A program made the position numbers and the translations under genes. A stretch of DNA of 64,000 nt from Budorcas taxicolor (Eukaryota; Chordata; Mammalia; Artiodactyla; Bovidae), in assembly GCF_023091745.1 (NCBI RefSeq), contig NC_068920.1, positions 153,417,622-153,481,621 on the forward strand, in the 5' to 3' direction. Each line of letters begins with the position of its first letter. The first letter of the stretch is position 1. Positions 49,411-61,260 of this stretch are shown here, piece by piece. Under the pieces are notes generated by a model. The model was not told where the DNA came from, searched no databases, and saw only the letters and a program-made list of their open reading frames with translations.

Positions 49411-52400
49411 TTACTCTTTCTTTTGTTGGTTTTATTTTAACAGCATATTCATTAAATATTTTGGTACAAACAGCATCACTTTGTAAAAACAAGTTTTATC
49501 ATTACGTGCTCTTGCCCACTTCCTCCCCCGCTCCCGCTCTGGGCTGAGATGTGAGCGAGCAGCCGTGCGCGCCAGGCCCGTGGCAGTGGTGGCGGGGTAG
49601 GGGGAGAAGACACAGGCTTTGTGCCCCGGGGGCGGCTGCTGGCACCTTCCTCGTGAGCAGTGTCCGTCCTGGAGAAACAAAGTGCTCTGGTGACAGGTGA
49701 GACATGACTCGTGTGCTGCAGGTTTAGGGGAGTCTTAATGGAGGTGAGGGAGTGGCAAGACCTAAAAGACAAGCATCTCACCAGGCCAAGATGGAAGAGG
49801 GCACTGCGGGCCCCGGGTGTGCCCGTGCAGGGCAAGCAGCCGAGGGGCAGAAGTGGTCAGTCCTCAGACTCTCCGGGAGAGTGATCCTTCCAACCACTGC
49901 TGGCCTTCCTGTGCTGCAGCCCCCCCGGAGGCGGCTCCCAGACCGGCCGTCCTTCACCACCTCACCCACTTCTCTGCAGCAGGAAGGAGAGAGCAGTGCT
50001 CCCCCAACCCGGCGGCCCCTGCTTGCTTGACCTGCCCTCCACGACCCCCACACCAGCCTCTGGATGAAGCAGGCTGAGCTGCAGGCCCCAGAGAAGGGAA
50101 GGCGGTGAGTGAGCCCTGCCCCGTCTTCTCTCCACGGCCCAGGTGCAGGCCTGGGGCCTGGCAAGTGGCTGGGCTGTGACAGCAGCTCTGCGAAGGCCAG
50201 CACAGGGACTCCAGAGGACAGGTGGGATCCCTGTGCTGCTCAAGGCCAGAGGGCACGTTTCTGGGATCCACGTTCCTGGCCAACCAGGTCAAGAGTCCAG
50301 AAGGGCTGGCCTGCCCCTGGCTTTTCCCTGCCCCAGGGTCACAGTGTGAGGAGGATAGGGGCTTGCAGAAATCGTCCACTCAGCAGCTGTGCCCTGTCAG
50401 GAGAAAGGCACCCTTGGCCCGTCAACCTTGGCAGACCTGAAGTGACCAGGGTCATCCCGAGAGAATGAAGGAGCTCCGCCTTGGGTGAGGGTGGGCCTGG
50501 ACGAAGTGGTTTGGTGGTTTGGTGACTGGGAAACCGTTGGAGCTCAGAGTGGGAGGAGATGCAGAGGTGGCTGCATGCAGCAGAGGGGCCAGACTAGCAC
50601 CCCAGGAAGCTGAAGCAGAGTGTAGGTTTCAAGAAGCCTGGCTGTGACGGTCATTCGGGGCGAAGGAGGGTGGCTGGAGGGAACCGTGGTAGGAAGAGCA
50701 GGGACCGTGAGACTTCGTGCTGGAAAACTGGATCCTGGTTCTGACCATGTGACCAGGGCTCCACTTCTTCCTCGACTGCAAGACATGAGACAGGCTGCGT
50801 AGCCTGTGGAGCAGATCTCCAGGGGCTGCTTGCTGTCAGTGTGGGCTGAAGGCAGCTCAGAACAAAAGGCAGGAGGGATCCACCGCCCAGTCTCCAGGAG
50901 TGCTGTCTCCGTCTGTTCTGAACCCCAAGTCCTGGTGGCAGGAGAGCACCATGCGGGGAGTGAAGGAAAGAAAAACCCTCTAGAACTAAACCCCAAACAG
51001 CACTCTCAGCTCTGAACTGCCCAGGAGCTGTGCAGAGAGAGTAGGTGCCCGGGGAGGAGCTGCCTGGACTCTCGGGCCTTCTGGTTCATCTGGGTGATGG
51101 ACGTGTGAAGGGCTCTAGTGCTTCACTTGCTCAGAGAGATGCGCGATTCTGACCCTGGGATTCAGGCCGCCTCCTCAGCTTCATTAAGGCAGATGAGCTC
51201 AGAGTGGCTGGGGCGCTCAGCTCCAGAACAAAGACTGAGCGCTACCTAGCCCTGCCCTTCCCCCGTTGCTGTAGGTGTAGGACTCTGGCCCACGGAGCGG
51301 TTTCTGGCCCAGACCTGCCGTCTGTCAGCTCCCAGCAACCAGCAGGGCAGCTGCTTTCAGATGACCACATGGGCAGCAGGTGGGGATGAACGCGCACTGC
51401 TTCACTGCAGGCGCACTGGGGCTTCCCAGGCGGCTCAGTAGGAAAGACTGCTCGCAATGCAGGAGATGCAGTTTTGACCCCTGGGTCGGGAAGAGCCCCT
51501 GGAACAGGCTGTGCCAACCCACTCCAGTACTTTCGCCTAAAGAATCCCCATGGACAGAGGAGCCTGGTGGGCTGCAGTCCATGGGGTCGCAAAGAGTCGG
51601 ACGCGACTGAGGCAACTGAGCACACACCCATGGGCACAGCTAGACCAAAACCCTGGGTTCAAGCCAAGCCATGACCTTGGGTGCTCACCTCAAGTGGGAA
51701 GGTCACGTTTCCCTCCTGAGCTCCTCTCCGTCTCTGCCATGGCCTCAGCACTCACCTCTATCATACATGCTCCTGTTAAACTCGACCCTTCCCCTGTGGT
51801 CTCCCTCCAGTTGATGGAACAGCCCTATTAAGTGATGCTGTCCCCAGACTTGAAGGTGAAAAGGCTTGCCCATGGTGACAAGATCTTGGATTTCAGTGCT
51901 TTCTACCAGGTACCACCACCACCACCTTCTCTGGCCCAAAGCCAGGCAAACAGTGCCCCTCCTGTGAAACCCTGGATTCAGGGTGGGAGCAGGGCCCCCG
52001 GGAGAGAGCAGCAGCTGGCTGGCTCCCCTTCCCATCAATGCACCCACCCAGGGCTTTCATCTACTCGCCTGGCTCCCCCAACACCTGGGGAGCTCCCTGA
52101 GCTGCCGGCCGTCTTTTCTCATTCTTCCAGGGGTGAACAGTTACTGCAGAACCTCACGCACGGAGCAATGGGAAGAGCTTTTTTTTTTTTTTTCAAGCTG
52201 CTGCCACCATTTAGAAGTTCTCCCTTGGGCAACTGCCTTTACCTCTCTAAGCCTTAGCGTCAAGTGGGGAGCGGATCAAGAGGAAGACTGAGGCAGGTGT
52301 GTGAGAGGCAGATGCCGAGCCGAGGCAGTGGCCACAGCTCAGCACTCCCTGCGCCAGCTGTGGGTCAGAGGCTCAGGCGGCGTAAACTTGCAGCATCAGC

Positions 52401-52569
52401 AAAGAAGCAGAGTTTCAAGGACTGTGAACAGGAGTAGGGCTGAGGCCTGGCCCTCGGCAGTGAAGGGAAGGTCTTTCTCAGGTGCTGAGCTGGAGGGTCG
52501 AAGTGGCTCTGCACTTGACCCTTTCATCAGAGCCAGAGTAAGTCCTGCACAGAAAAGTCCAGCCCAGTG
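49411..52569. other. Intergenic spacer downstream of RABGAP1
   Basis: This is GC-rich spacer with no convincing gene. It carries one Bov-tA SINE (51418-51620), possible MIR scraps (near 50740-50790 and 52205-52275) and a T-rich run near 52180. A minus-strand AATAAA lies at 49431-49436, immediately beyond the RABGAP1 poly(A) region. Short open frames here have no recognisable family. Confidence 0.6.
51418..51620 (+). mobile_element. Bov-tA SINE
   Basis: Head gcttcccaggcggctcagta, body ccaacccactccagtacttt and tail agagtcggacgcgactgagg. It is the last young ruminant SINE in the window; none follows to the end. Confidence 0.9.
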
Positions 52570-52587
52570 CTGTTGAAGACAGAAGCT

Positions 52588-52593
52588 TTTATT
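52588..52593 (-). terminator. Candidate minus-strand poly(A) signal (possible STRBP 3' end)
   Basis: The plus strand reads TTTATT, so the minus strand has AATAAA. Going downstream on the minus strand there is a T/GT-rich stretch near 52540-52550. The AT-rich, UTR-like sequence at 52895-53010 lies upstream on that strand. In other mammals STRBP lies tail-to-tail with RABGAP1 a few kb away, which makes this its plausible end. No STRBP coding exon is seen in the window. Confidence 0.4.
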
Positions 52594-55500
52594 GTTATTC
52601 ATCCAAATGAGGAAAATGCAACATGTCAGGGCATTACAGACAAGCTGCAGCAGCCAGACAAGAGGGTCGGTCAGTCTGTTAGAGTCCAACAGTCAGTGTG
52701 GAGGAGCCGCAGTGTGGACGCTGCCTGTGGGAGTCGGGGTGCAGAGAGTCCCTGTGATGAAGGCCAGGCATCTCTGGGCGAGGCACTGGAGACAGTCCAC
52801 ACGTGCAGGCTGTGCCTCAGCCTTACAGCTCAGAGTCCTGCGGGTACTCACCGCCCCAGAGCGGGGACAATCCACGCAGCTCACATTCGCCAATGTTTTT
52901 TTAATATAATACACAACATAGTTATTGCCAAGAACTTTGCACTGCAGTTATACTATGTACACTTTTGTATTCAGAAAAAAACACAGTAAACAGATAACAC
53001 AGGTATTTTAAATAGATTTCTTAAAAGCTATCTTCATCACCAGACCAGAGAGAGAGCTAGTTAGCCACAAGTTTGATGTCCTCTGTGTAACTGTGCAATC
53101 AACCAGAAATGCTTTCTACCCACAACTACGCGCGGCACTGCCTGAACCCCTGTCCTGGGGCTGAGGGAGGGCTGAGACTGAGCAGGACCCATTCCTCCTC
53201 TGTAAGGGACAGATGCCCCTTCAACAGCTCAGGGCTTCAGGTCTAGACTGGCTGCCTCCTTCCTAGTGAATTCTGCTCGGAATGGGTGAGCAAGTCTCAG
53301 CAGCCACCCTCCGGGAACCCTACTACATGGCAGGGAGACCAGGGTGCCGGGACTGTGGGGCCAATAGGCCAGCCCCTCCCCTGGCCCACCTGCCTCACTC
53401 CTGCACGTGCCCTGGCCCTACCTAGGGCTCCTTCAGGAGACCTGCCTTTTCCTCAATGTGTGGCCGGGCCCCAGCCAGCCACCGAGAGAAAGATTCAGCA
53501 CAGCTGGGCGACACGGTCCCCAGTCTGCTGAGCGCACAGGTACTGAGGGGACAACAGGCTCCACCACTGCTGAGAGCCGTAGTAAATGACGTCTGCCCGA
53601 GGCAGGTGGCTCATGACGCCTTCAGACATCATGGGAGACAGAGGCGCCCCCGACCAAGCATTCCCTTTGCGGCCTCAAGACCCTGGAAAGGAAGTCTGTC
53701 TGGAGGTTGACAACAGGTCATGAGACATCCAGAACCACCCTTGATTCCTGGGACATGTGGAAAGGCCCCTGCCACCTGAGAAGCTGCCACAGTAAGGGAA
53801 CAAGGGGACCAGCGGTACCCCGTGTCCACAGTGCACCCCTACTTTGCAGAGAGCCTCACCCCACCACATAGGGCTGGCCTGGCAGGTGCAAGAAGAGGTA
53901 TTTCAGGAACCTGACTGAACTCCCAACTGTCCCTCACGTGTGGGCCATCATCACAACCTGGGCATCAGGGCCGCAGCTGAGGGAGCCGGTGAGGTGGAGA
54001 GTCAAGGAGGCTCAAAAGTGCAATGCAAACAAGGAAAGGAGTGGAAGCTTAACCACAACTTAAGCCCAAGGGTGTTCGCGAAGAGAGGTGCTCACGCCAT
54101 CCTGAAGGGAGCAGAGAAGAGGCTGGATACTGGGAATTAGGTGCAGCGTCCTTGATAATAAAGTACAAGTGGAGAAGACAGTCTTCTAGCTGTCTATGAC
54201 TCATTCCCCTAAACAAAAATTTTAAAAAGTTCCCAGAACAAATATTTAGGCTAGATTCAAAAAAGAACTTTTAGACCATCATCTGTTTCCGTAAGCAGGA
54301 AAATGAGACGGACGGCACCAAGCTTAGGACCATGGGCTAGGACAGGGCGACTCCACAAGGGTCTGGGTGCCCCGACACAAGGAAGCTCCCTGTGAGGCCA
54401 GAGCTGCCGTGCAAGGATACGCCTGGTGCCATAGCCAGCTGCACCTCTGGGAGATACGAGCCACGTGCGTCAGAGGGAGTTACACACCTCCTGGCATCCC
54501 AAGAGCCCCACCAGGAGCCAGATGAGCCCAGCAGCAACAGCGTGTGTGCCCTGCAGCCACGGCTTCTCAGCGACTCTGTTTCTACCACCCTCACCTGACG
54601 CCACAAGCTCACTCAAGCAGGCAGCACCAACCCCCTCACCTGCAGGCTCCGTCCCCAGAGGACCCACAGGCCACACGAGGCTGGCCGCACCCTCTCCCAG
54701 CTGGGGGGCCTGCGCTCCTGAAGCCAGCACCCTCCTGACTTCCATCCACTTCACAGGAGAATGCTGGCCCCTCACAGCCCGGAACTTCACCTCGGTGCTC
54801 AGTCAACAGCTGTGCCCTTCGTTTGCCTGGAAACATCTCTGAGGGAAAATACTGTGGACAGTAGAAAGCACTTGTTTTTTTCATTGCCCCAGCTTCACGG
54901 AGCACCTTGGGGCAGGCACCGTGTCCGATTTGCAGTCGTCCCCGGCGTCTGCGAGCCACCTGAGCAGCGACTGCTCCAGCCTGTGCATCCCTCCTCAGCA
55001 GTTCACAGGCTTCACCTCCCTCCCACTCCTGCATAAAGCTTTCTTGCCAGGTGACTCCATTCTGAAGCGAGCACTTTTCACCCTTGTACACCAAGGCCCT
55101 CAGCCAGCATTAGACCTGAGACAAGGTTTCCTTGATGTTTTGCCCTTTCAGGGACTTCTGAGTAGCAAGAGAGAAGCAGCACAAAGGTGGCAGACTTGGC
55201 CACGTCCAACACCGGGCCCCTAACGCCACTGGCGGTCAGAAAAGCCGTCTGGCTCACGGGCCTCCCCTTCCCACTCGAGTGCCAACACAGTAAGCAAACC
55301 GGGTGCAAAGTCCAGATTGTAACAAGCCTAATCTTCCCCAAGCAGAAGATCTTTCTAAAACATGCCTGAGCACCCCTCCACAGCACCCTTAGTTCACAAG
55401 TTTCTCTCTCGAGCTGGTTCACCGTGGCTTTCCCTTGCTTCAGCGCCCACTCCCCAAACAGGACCCACCTGAGCTCCTTAAAACCTGAGGTCCTTCTGGG

Positions 55501-58159
55501 CAAGAGCTGCACACCTAACAGACGTGCAGGAAGCCTTGTGGGAAGGTGGATGGGTCCAGGCAGCAGATGTGAGGAAACTTCCAGTCACGATCACGCCAGA
55601 GGGACTGGAGAGCAGGAACTGGAGCAGTGTGGCCCACAACTGGCTGTGCACCGCTCAGCCGCCCCAACGGCAGCGCAGCGTGGCCACGACCACTGAACAG
55701 GCCACACAGCCCGAAAGATTCACTGGCACCGGGCCCAAGGCTGCGCGTCCACGTTGTGACACATGGGAAGGCCCACTGGGCTGAACGGAGACTCCCGGAC
55801 ATCCCGAAGGCTTGATGGGCTGTGTCTCAGTGAACCTTGACCTCTAGGGCTCTGACAAGTGCTCAAACCACCGCTGCCTCTTGCTCCTCAGCAGAGCTAC
55901 AGAACTGCAGACGTGCAGAAGCACCACCCCCTCCCCACCAACTCCTCCGAGCTCCCTGCCCACCTGGGCGGAATGAGCCAGAGGTGGCAGAACAAAACAG
56001 GCCCAAAGCAATTTACTAGTAATCTTAACAGTCCTGCCTTTTCCTCTTTAAAGCACTGGAAGAACAAGTGCATACCTCCCCTGGCTAAAGACTTTTTTCT
56101 ACAGATGCTGAATCCAAGGGACTCCACCTCTTGCCAGGTGAAGAGGCCAAAACATTACTTTAAAAAGCAGAAGCCCCTGGACCATCCAGTACCTGCCACT
56201 CCCTTGATGGGCAAACTCGGGAGAACTAGCTACAAACCTCTCCATCCATCACCAAAAAGCTTCCCAGAGACACAGGAGGGGCACGGGGCACCAGGCCCAC
56301 CAGACTCCCACTTCCTGGCCCAGTGGAGGCAGTCCCTGCCACCCCCCATTCCTACTGGTCTCAGGCACCACCGTCGTCCGTCACCTACTGGACAGGGGGC
56401 CCCAGTGCCCTTGCTGGGTGTGGGTTCCTGTGGTTCCCTGGTCCCACAGCCTCCAGCTCAACCCAGGCAAGGAGCCTGGACGTGAAGAAATGCCCTCCTT
56501 GCCTCTCAACCCCCTGGCTGCCTCTCTCAGCCAGCCGCCATCCTTCACCAGCCTCTCAGTTCAGTCCGTCCTCATCCAGCTGTCCAAACTGACCCTCCAG
56601 AGTCCTCTCACTGTCCTGGAGGATGGTTATCACTGAGGGCACAGCACCTTTCACAGAGTGGCCCCAAACTGCACACCCATGTGCCATTTCACCTTCCTAG
56701 CCCTCCCAGTTCCATCAACAAGCACCTCCACGCTGTCCCTTCTGCATACACCACACCGCCCTCCTCGACACCCGGCTGCCCCACCGGGCCCGTGGATGCC
56801 CATCTCTGCAGGAAGCCTCGGCTCCCTCCCTGGAGCCCCTCACTCTCCAAGTCCCTCAGTTCTCAGTCTGCACAGGCCTGGCTCTGCTCCTGGATGGAGT
56901 GGGAGTCCCTCTCACAAGCATCCCCCCGCTTCCTGGGCTCCTTGGTCAGGTTTCACCTTCTACTCGGCTAAGCTGAAAATCCTAACATTTTCTTCAGCTG
57001 CTCCTTCTGCTCCAGCACAGCATGATTAGGAGGAGAAAGTGACAGTGGATGTTTCCAATATAGCCATGTGCCCAGGACGGGAGACGTGGTCCCCGGAGTG
57101 GCAGCAGTCTCATCAGCCTTCCGTGCTGACTACACTGAGCACTGGGCTCCACGTGGCCAGGAGACCACGGCACTGTGGGCAAGAGGCCAGTGGTGTGGGC
57201 TGTCAGTTTGCACAGAACACGGATGTAATCGATGACACTCCCAAGACCACTTCTCCCCTCTTGGGCACATGCATTTATTGGAAACACTCACTGCCACCTT
57301 AACTGCCCAACTGGCTATACTAGAACCACCTAACCCTTTCTGGAGCCACATAAGACAAGTAAATAGAAGCCGTCAGAATACCTGGCAGAGAGATCCACAG
57401 TATCTCCAAGTCTGCCCTTCACCAGCCTCCCTCTCTTGAGGTTCCTTCCGCTTTCCTGAGCTCCTCAGGGGCCACATTCCAGTTGATGTGGAAGGAGGGA
57501 CTCCCCTCCAGGGTGATGGCACAGCCACCATACTTTCCATAAAGCTGCCTCCACAGATGTCAGAGAGCTGAGCAACTTCTGAGATCAGCTACAGGCTGGA
57601 AGGGCCCAGTGAGACCCTGGCCCCAGAACCCTGGAAAGGTGACTGAGGCCGCCGCCTTCAGTCAGAGCAGCAGAGGCCTAGCCAGAAACAGGGCAGCAGG
57701 CCACCAGACGTGGATGCAGCTCGACAGAGATGCAGCACCCGTCAACAGCACGTCCCTTCCCCTCGCCCAGGCCTGGGGACCTCTCCGGTGGCAGTTACTG
57801 GTTTGCGCTCTATCACAGGGTTCTGTGACGGTACAAGAAGTTGGTCTGTGGAAACAGCGATGCAGCTGAGAAGACGACGACGAGCAGGCCGCCCGGCCCA
57901 AGGATGGGTCGCCAGTGACCCTGCCCAGGAGCCAGCTGCCATGTCTGAGCAGCCAGAGCAGAAGGCATCTGGAGTCTGCCTGCCTTCTTTTCCCCTGGTG
58001 GGGAAGGGGAGCGAGTCAGGGAGAGCAAGGTCGTGTTTTGTCTCAAGCTACACAGGATACATTCCACAAGTCTCGAAGGAAGGAAGTAGGGTGAATGCAT
58101 CATAAAGAGGAGAGGAAACTGCTGCCAAATGGTTTTGGAAAACTGGGCAGGCAGCAGAC

Positions 58160-58330
58160 GAGACTGCCACCACCAACCACCAGTGTGAGCACGGTGCTGT
58201 CGGATGGGTGGCCTGGGCTGCTTACTAGCTACGTAATTTTGGGCAGGTCGTTTTGCGTAAGCCTCCATTTCCTCATCTGTCAAAGGAGAGAACTACTAGA
58301 TCCCACAGTTGTGGCGATGTTCAAATTTCC
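58160..58330 (+). mobile_element. MIR fragment
   Basis: Ttactagctacgtaattttg, then ggcaggtcgttttgcgtaag, then cctccatttcctcatctgtc is clear sense-strand MIR. Confidence 0.75.
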
Positions 58331-60380
58331 TCCCTAAGAAAAGGCTTCTGTGAACTCTAAAAACAGAAGAAATGGCATTGCTTCCATGTGGTCAAAAACT
58401 CACTTATTAGCAGCCACAATGTTTTGCCACAAATAAGCTGGCTGGTTTTCAGAGTCTCTTGGCTTCAGTTTTCTTGTCTGTGGAGTGGGAACCACATCCC
58501 TGCGCTGCTGCTGCTCTGAGCGGGACCATCAGGGCAGCGCGTGGTGACAGCCCGGAGAGGACGCTGCTGCTGCTGCACACACAGGGGGGCCAGTCCTTCC
58601 ACAGGCCACAGCTCAGGGACTCCTGCAGTTGGGGCTGACGAGAAGGTTCTTCTCCCTGACCCCCTCCAGGATTATGGCTCATGGCTCAAAAAATGGCCAG
58701 CTGTCAAGGATGGCAGTAACTTGGGGTCAGGGAAGATTCTCTCCCTGAAGAGGATTCTGTATCCATCTCTACACACCCCCGGACCCTGAGCAGAGACCCA
58801 GCCGGCACTAACCTGCTGAGGCGCTAGTGAGGGGCCCACAGCCTTCCCTGAAGCCGAGTCCAGGGGCCACTCCTGGCCGACAGAATAGGCCACTGCCACC
58901 TGTCCCCACCCTCATCTCTGCCCAGCACTTGCCCAGGGCCACCTCTGCCCCAGTGAGCCACACCTCGCCAGCTCTCCTTCAGAGTCTGGCTTCGACACCC
59001 CCACCTTCAGTCTCAGGCCAGACAGCGTGTACTCAGAAAGCATTAGCTGAATGAAAACATACACCTCAATTTCTCACTAATATTCAAACAGAAAAACAAG
59101 CCTCAAATACAAAAGCTTCCTCTGTTTATACAGCCACACCTCAGCCTTCCAATCTATCTTTCCAGTTTGTTGATCTTTTCCAGTCACTCTAAAAAAAAAA
59201 TAGCCCTATTTTCAGCCAGGATACTGGTCTAAAATGACCTCAAGTTAAGGCTTAGACTCCCAGCACAGATCCAAGGGTTGGCCTGAGCCTGTGAGCTCCA
59301 AAGACCCTATGACAGTGAGGCCCCTGGCTTGGCTTGTGTTCAGGCCCTGTAGAGGCTCCACATGGCCCTGCCTCGCTGCCCACACACCACCTTCCTGTCA
59401 CCCAGCGTGCTTTCTGCAGAAGAAGGCACTGGCACTTAAAGCATCTGGGTTTCATGCTTGACTCTAGCCCTTCACTCTGAGCGTCAGTCTTTTTCACCTG
59501 TAAGATATACCACTTTGAAGAGGGCTGAGAAGTAAGAAAAATGTCCAAGTGCCTGGCACACACAAGATACCAATTTTAGCATCTTTCCCCCTGCTCTTTC
59601 TTCCATCCACTGCTGCCCAGAGGCCCCCCAGATGAACTGACCTGAGGGCTACCAGTAACCACTTGGGACATTCAGCTAACATGTGAATGCAGAGCTGTTC
59701 TTCCATATGGCACAAAAGGATCAAGGGAGGAGAAACTGAAGCAAACCCTAGAGAAACCAGGTCCCTAGGCAGCGCTAAGAGAACACCCTCCCGGCCGTGG
59801 CTCATTCCCTCACCTCCTTGGGGCCATAAGCAGCGAAAAGATGACTCGGGACCACATCTCCAGCTAAGAGACGCTAATCTGACTCTCAAGCAGCCCGGGC
59901 AGATGGTGGCAATCCCCATGCTACCCACCACCAGAGACAGCGGGGTTCTGCCAAGAAAGACCCTCCTGAGAAGGGCCAAGTAATTAAGGTGTTACCTACT
60001 GATTGGTTAAGACAAGATGAAAGAAACAAAACCCCGAGGCCTTCCCACAGAGTTTATTAATGAGGCATGGATACCACTCAACAGCCACAGCAGTGAAATG
60101 GGGTCACTTCTGCCAAGACATCACTTACACAAATATTTCTTGAATTTAAGAAAGACCTCCTGACTATACTGCAAATCTATCTTATTGGCCTTTAGAAGTC
60201 ACAGTTCTGTTGACACAGTTTTTGTAACCTCAGAGCATCACCAAACTCAGTCTGCATTCCCCACTCAGCTCACCTCCACCAGCAGAGAGGTGCGGCCACA
60301 ACCTCCAGAGGCTCCCAAGGTTCAATGCAGACATGTGTGAGCCAGAGACACAAAGATGCTCACCCTTTATTCAGTCCAGC

Positions 60381-60405
60381 CATCTATATCTATATATATA
60401 TATTT
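60381..60405. repeat. TA microsatellite
   Basis: Tatatctatatatatatata run in an AT-rich setting. A similar short TA run is at 62599-62620. Confidence 0.75.
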
Positions 60406-61094
60406 CTTTTTTCTGAAAAGCAACTTCCAGCTGTGTCCAGACAGATAAATGGGTAGGTGGACAGAGAGACAGATGTGTAACAGGCAGAAGGGAGGCCTTA
60501 TGTGGTGACAAGCACAGGGCTTTTAACGCCCAAAGTGTTGCAGGACACTGTAAAGAGAAGCTAGAATGCTGTTGAGAGCAGCGTCTGTGCCACCGGCCTG
60601 CTAAGCCTGCCTCCCAGTCTCCTTTTTCTTTTCTGTGCTTTATGATAACTTAGCTTCTACCTGCCAAATAAATGGTGACCTCTGAATGTCAGATTCTGGG
60701 GCTAACTGTAGTCACACAGTTTTTTCTTACTAATGCAAAGACAGGGAACTTGGAATCAGCTGGCTGACATTGTAAGCTGAACCCCTTTGAAGTTCCAAGC
60801 TCACCTAAATCCCAAAGCAAGTATTACAAACTCCTGGCAGCAGACTGTCCAATGATTGACTACCACACAAAAACACAAGCATCTTTATCCAGCATGGATC
60901 TGCAGCCACCTCCCACGCCACGTCTCACCAAGTGTTTGCTCTGTGTCTATCTGACCCTAAGATGCTAGAAGTCCTCTCTCAAAGCCAGGGAGCACCCCAA
61001 ACCTGTGTACACGAAGCAACCCACACAGTCCCATCTGAGCAGACCACGCACCTGCTTCTCCATTCCCTGTCAGCACAGCCTGGCCAACCACAGT

Positions 61095-61260
61095 AAAAAC
61101 AGTCAACATTTACTGAGCACTTCCTATGTACCAGGTACTATTCAAAGCACTCTGTGTATTAACTCATTTAATTCCCAGACCCTACAGGAATTTGCTGGAG
61201 GGAGAGGAATATACTCTGGCCCAGAGTCCCACATGGTTTCTAGTCTCTATTTCTAGCTGT
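61095..61260 (-). mobile_element. MIR fragment
   Basis: Acatttactgagcacttcct, atgtaccaggtactattcaa, then attaactcatttaattccca is antisense MIR. Confidence 0.75.

Noticed and set aside
463..51620. tRNA genes suggested by tRNA-like boxes
   Set aside because: All such boxes lie in the heads of Bov-tA or CHR SINEs and are not free-standing cloverleaf genes.
55859..56485. Longest open frame in the window (208 codons, plus strand)
   Set aside because: It starts with GTG rather than ATG, is proline- and serine-rich as expected from GC-rich DNA, overlaps equally open frames on both strands, and shows no family motif or splice context.
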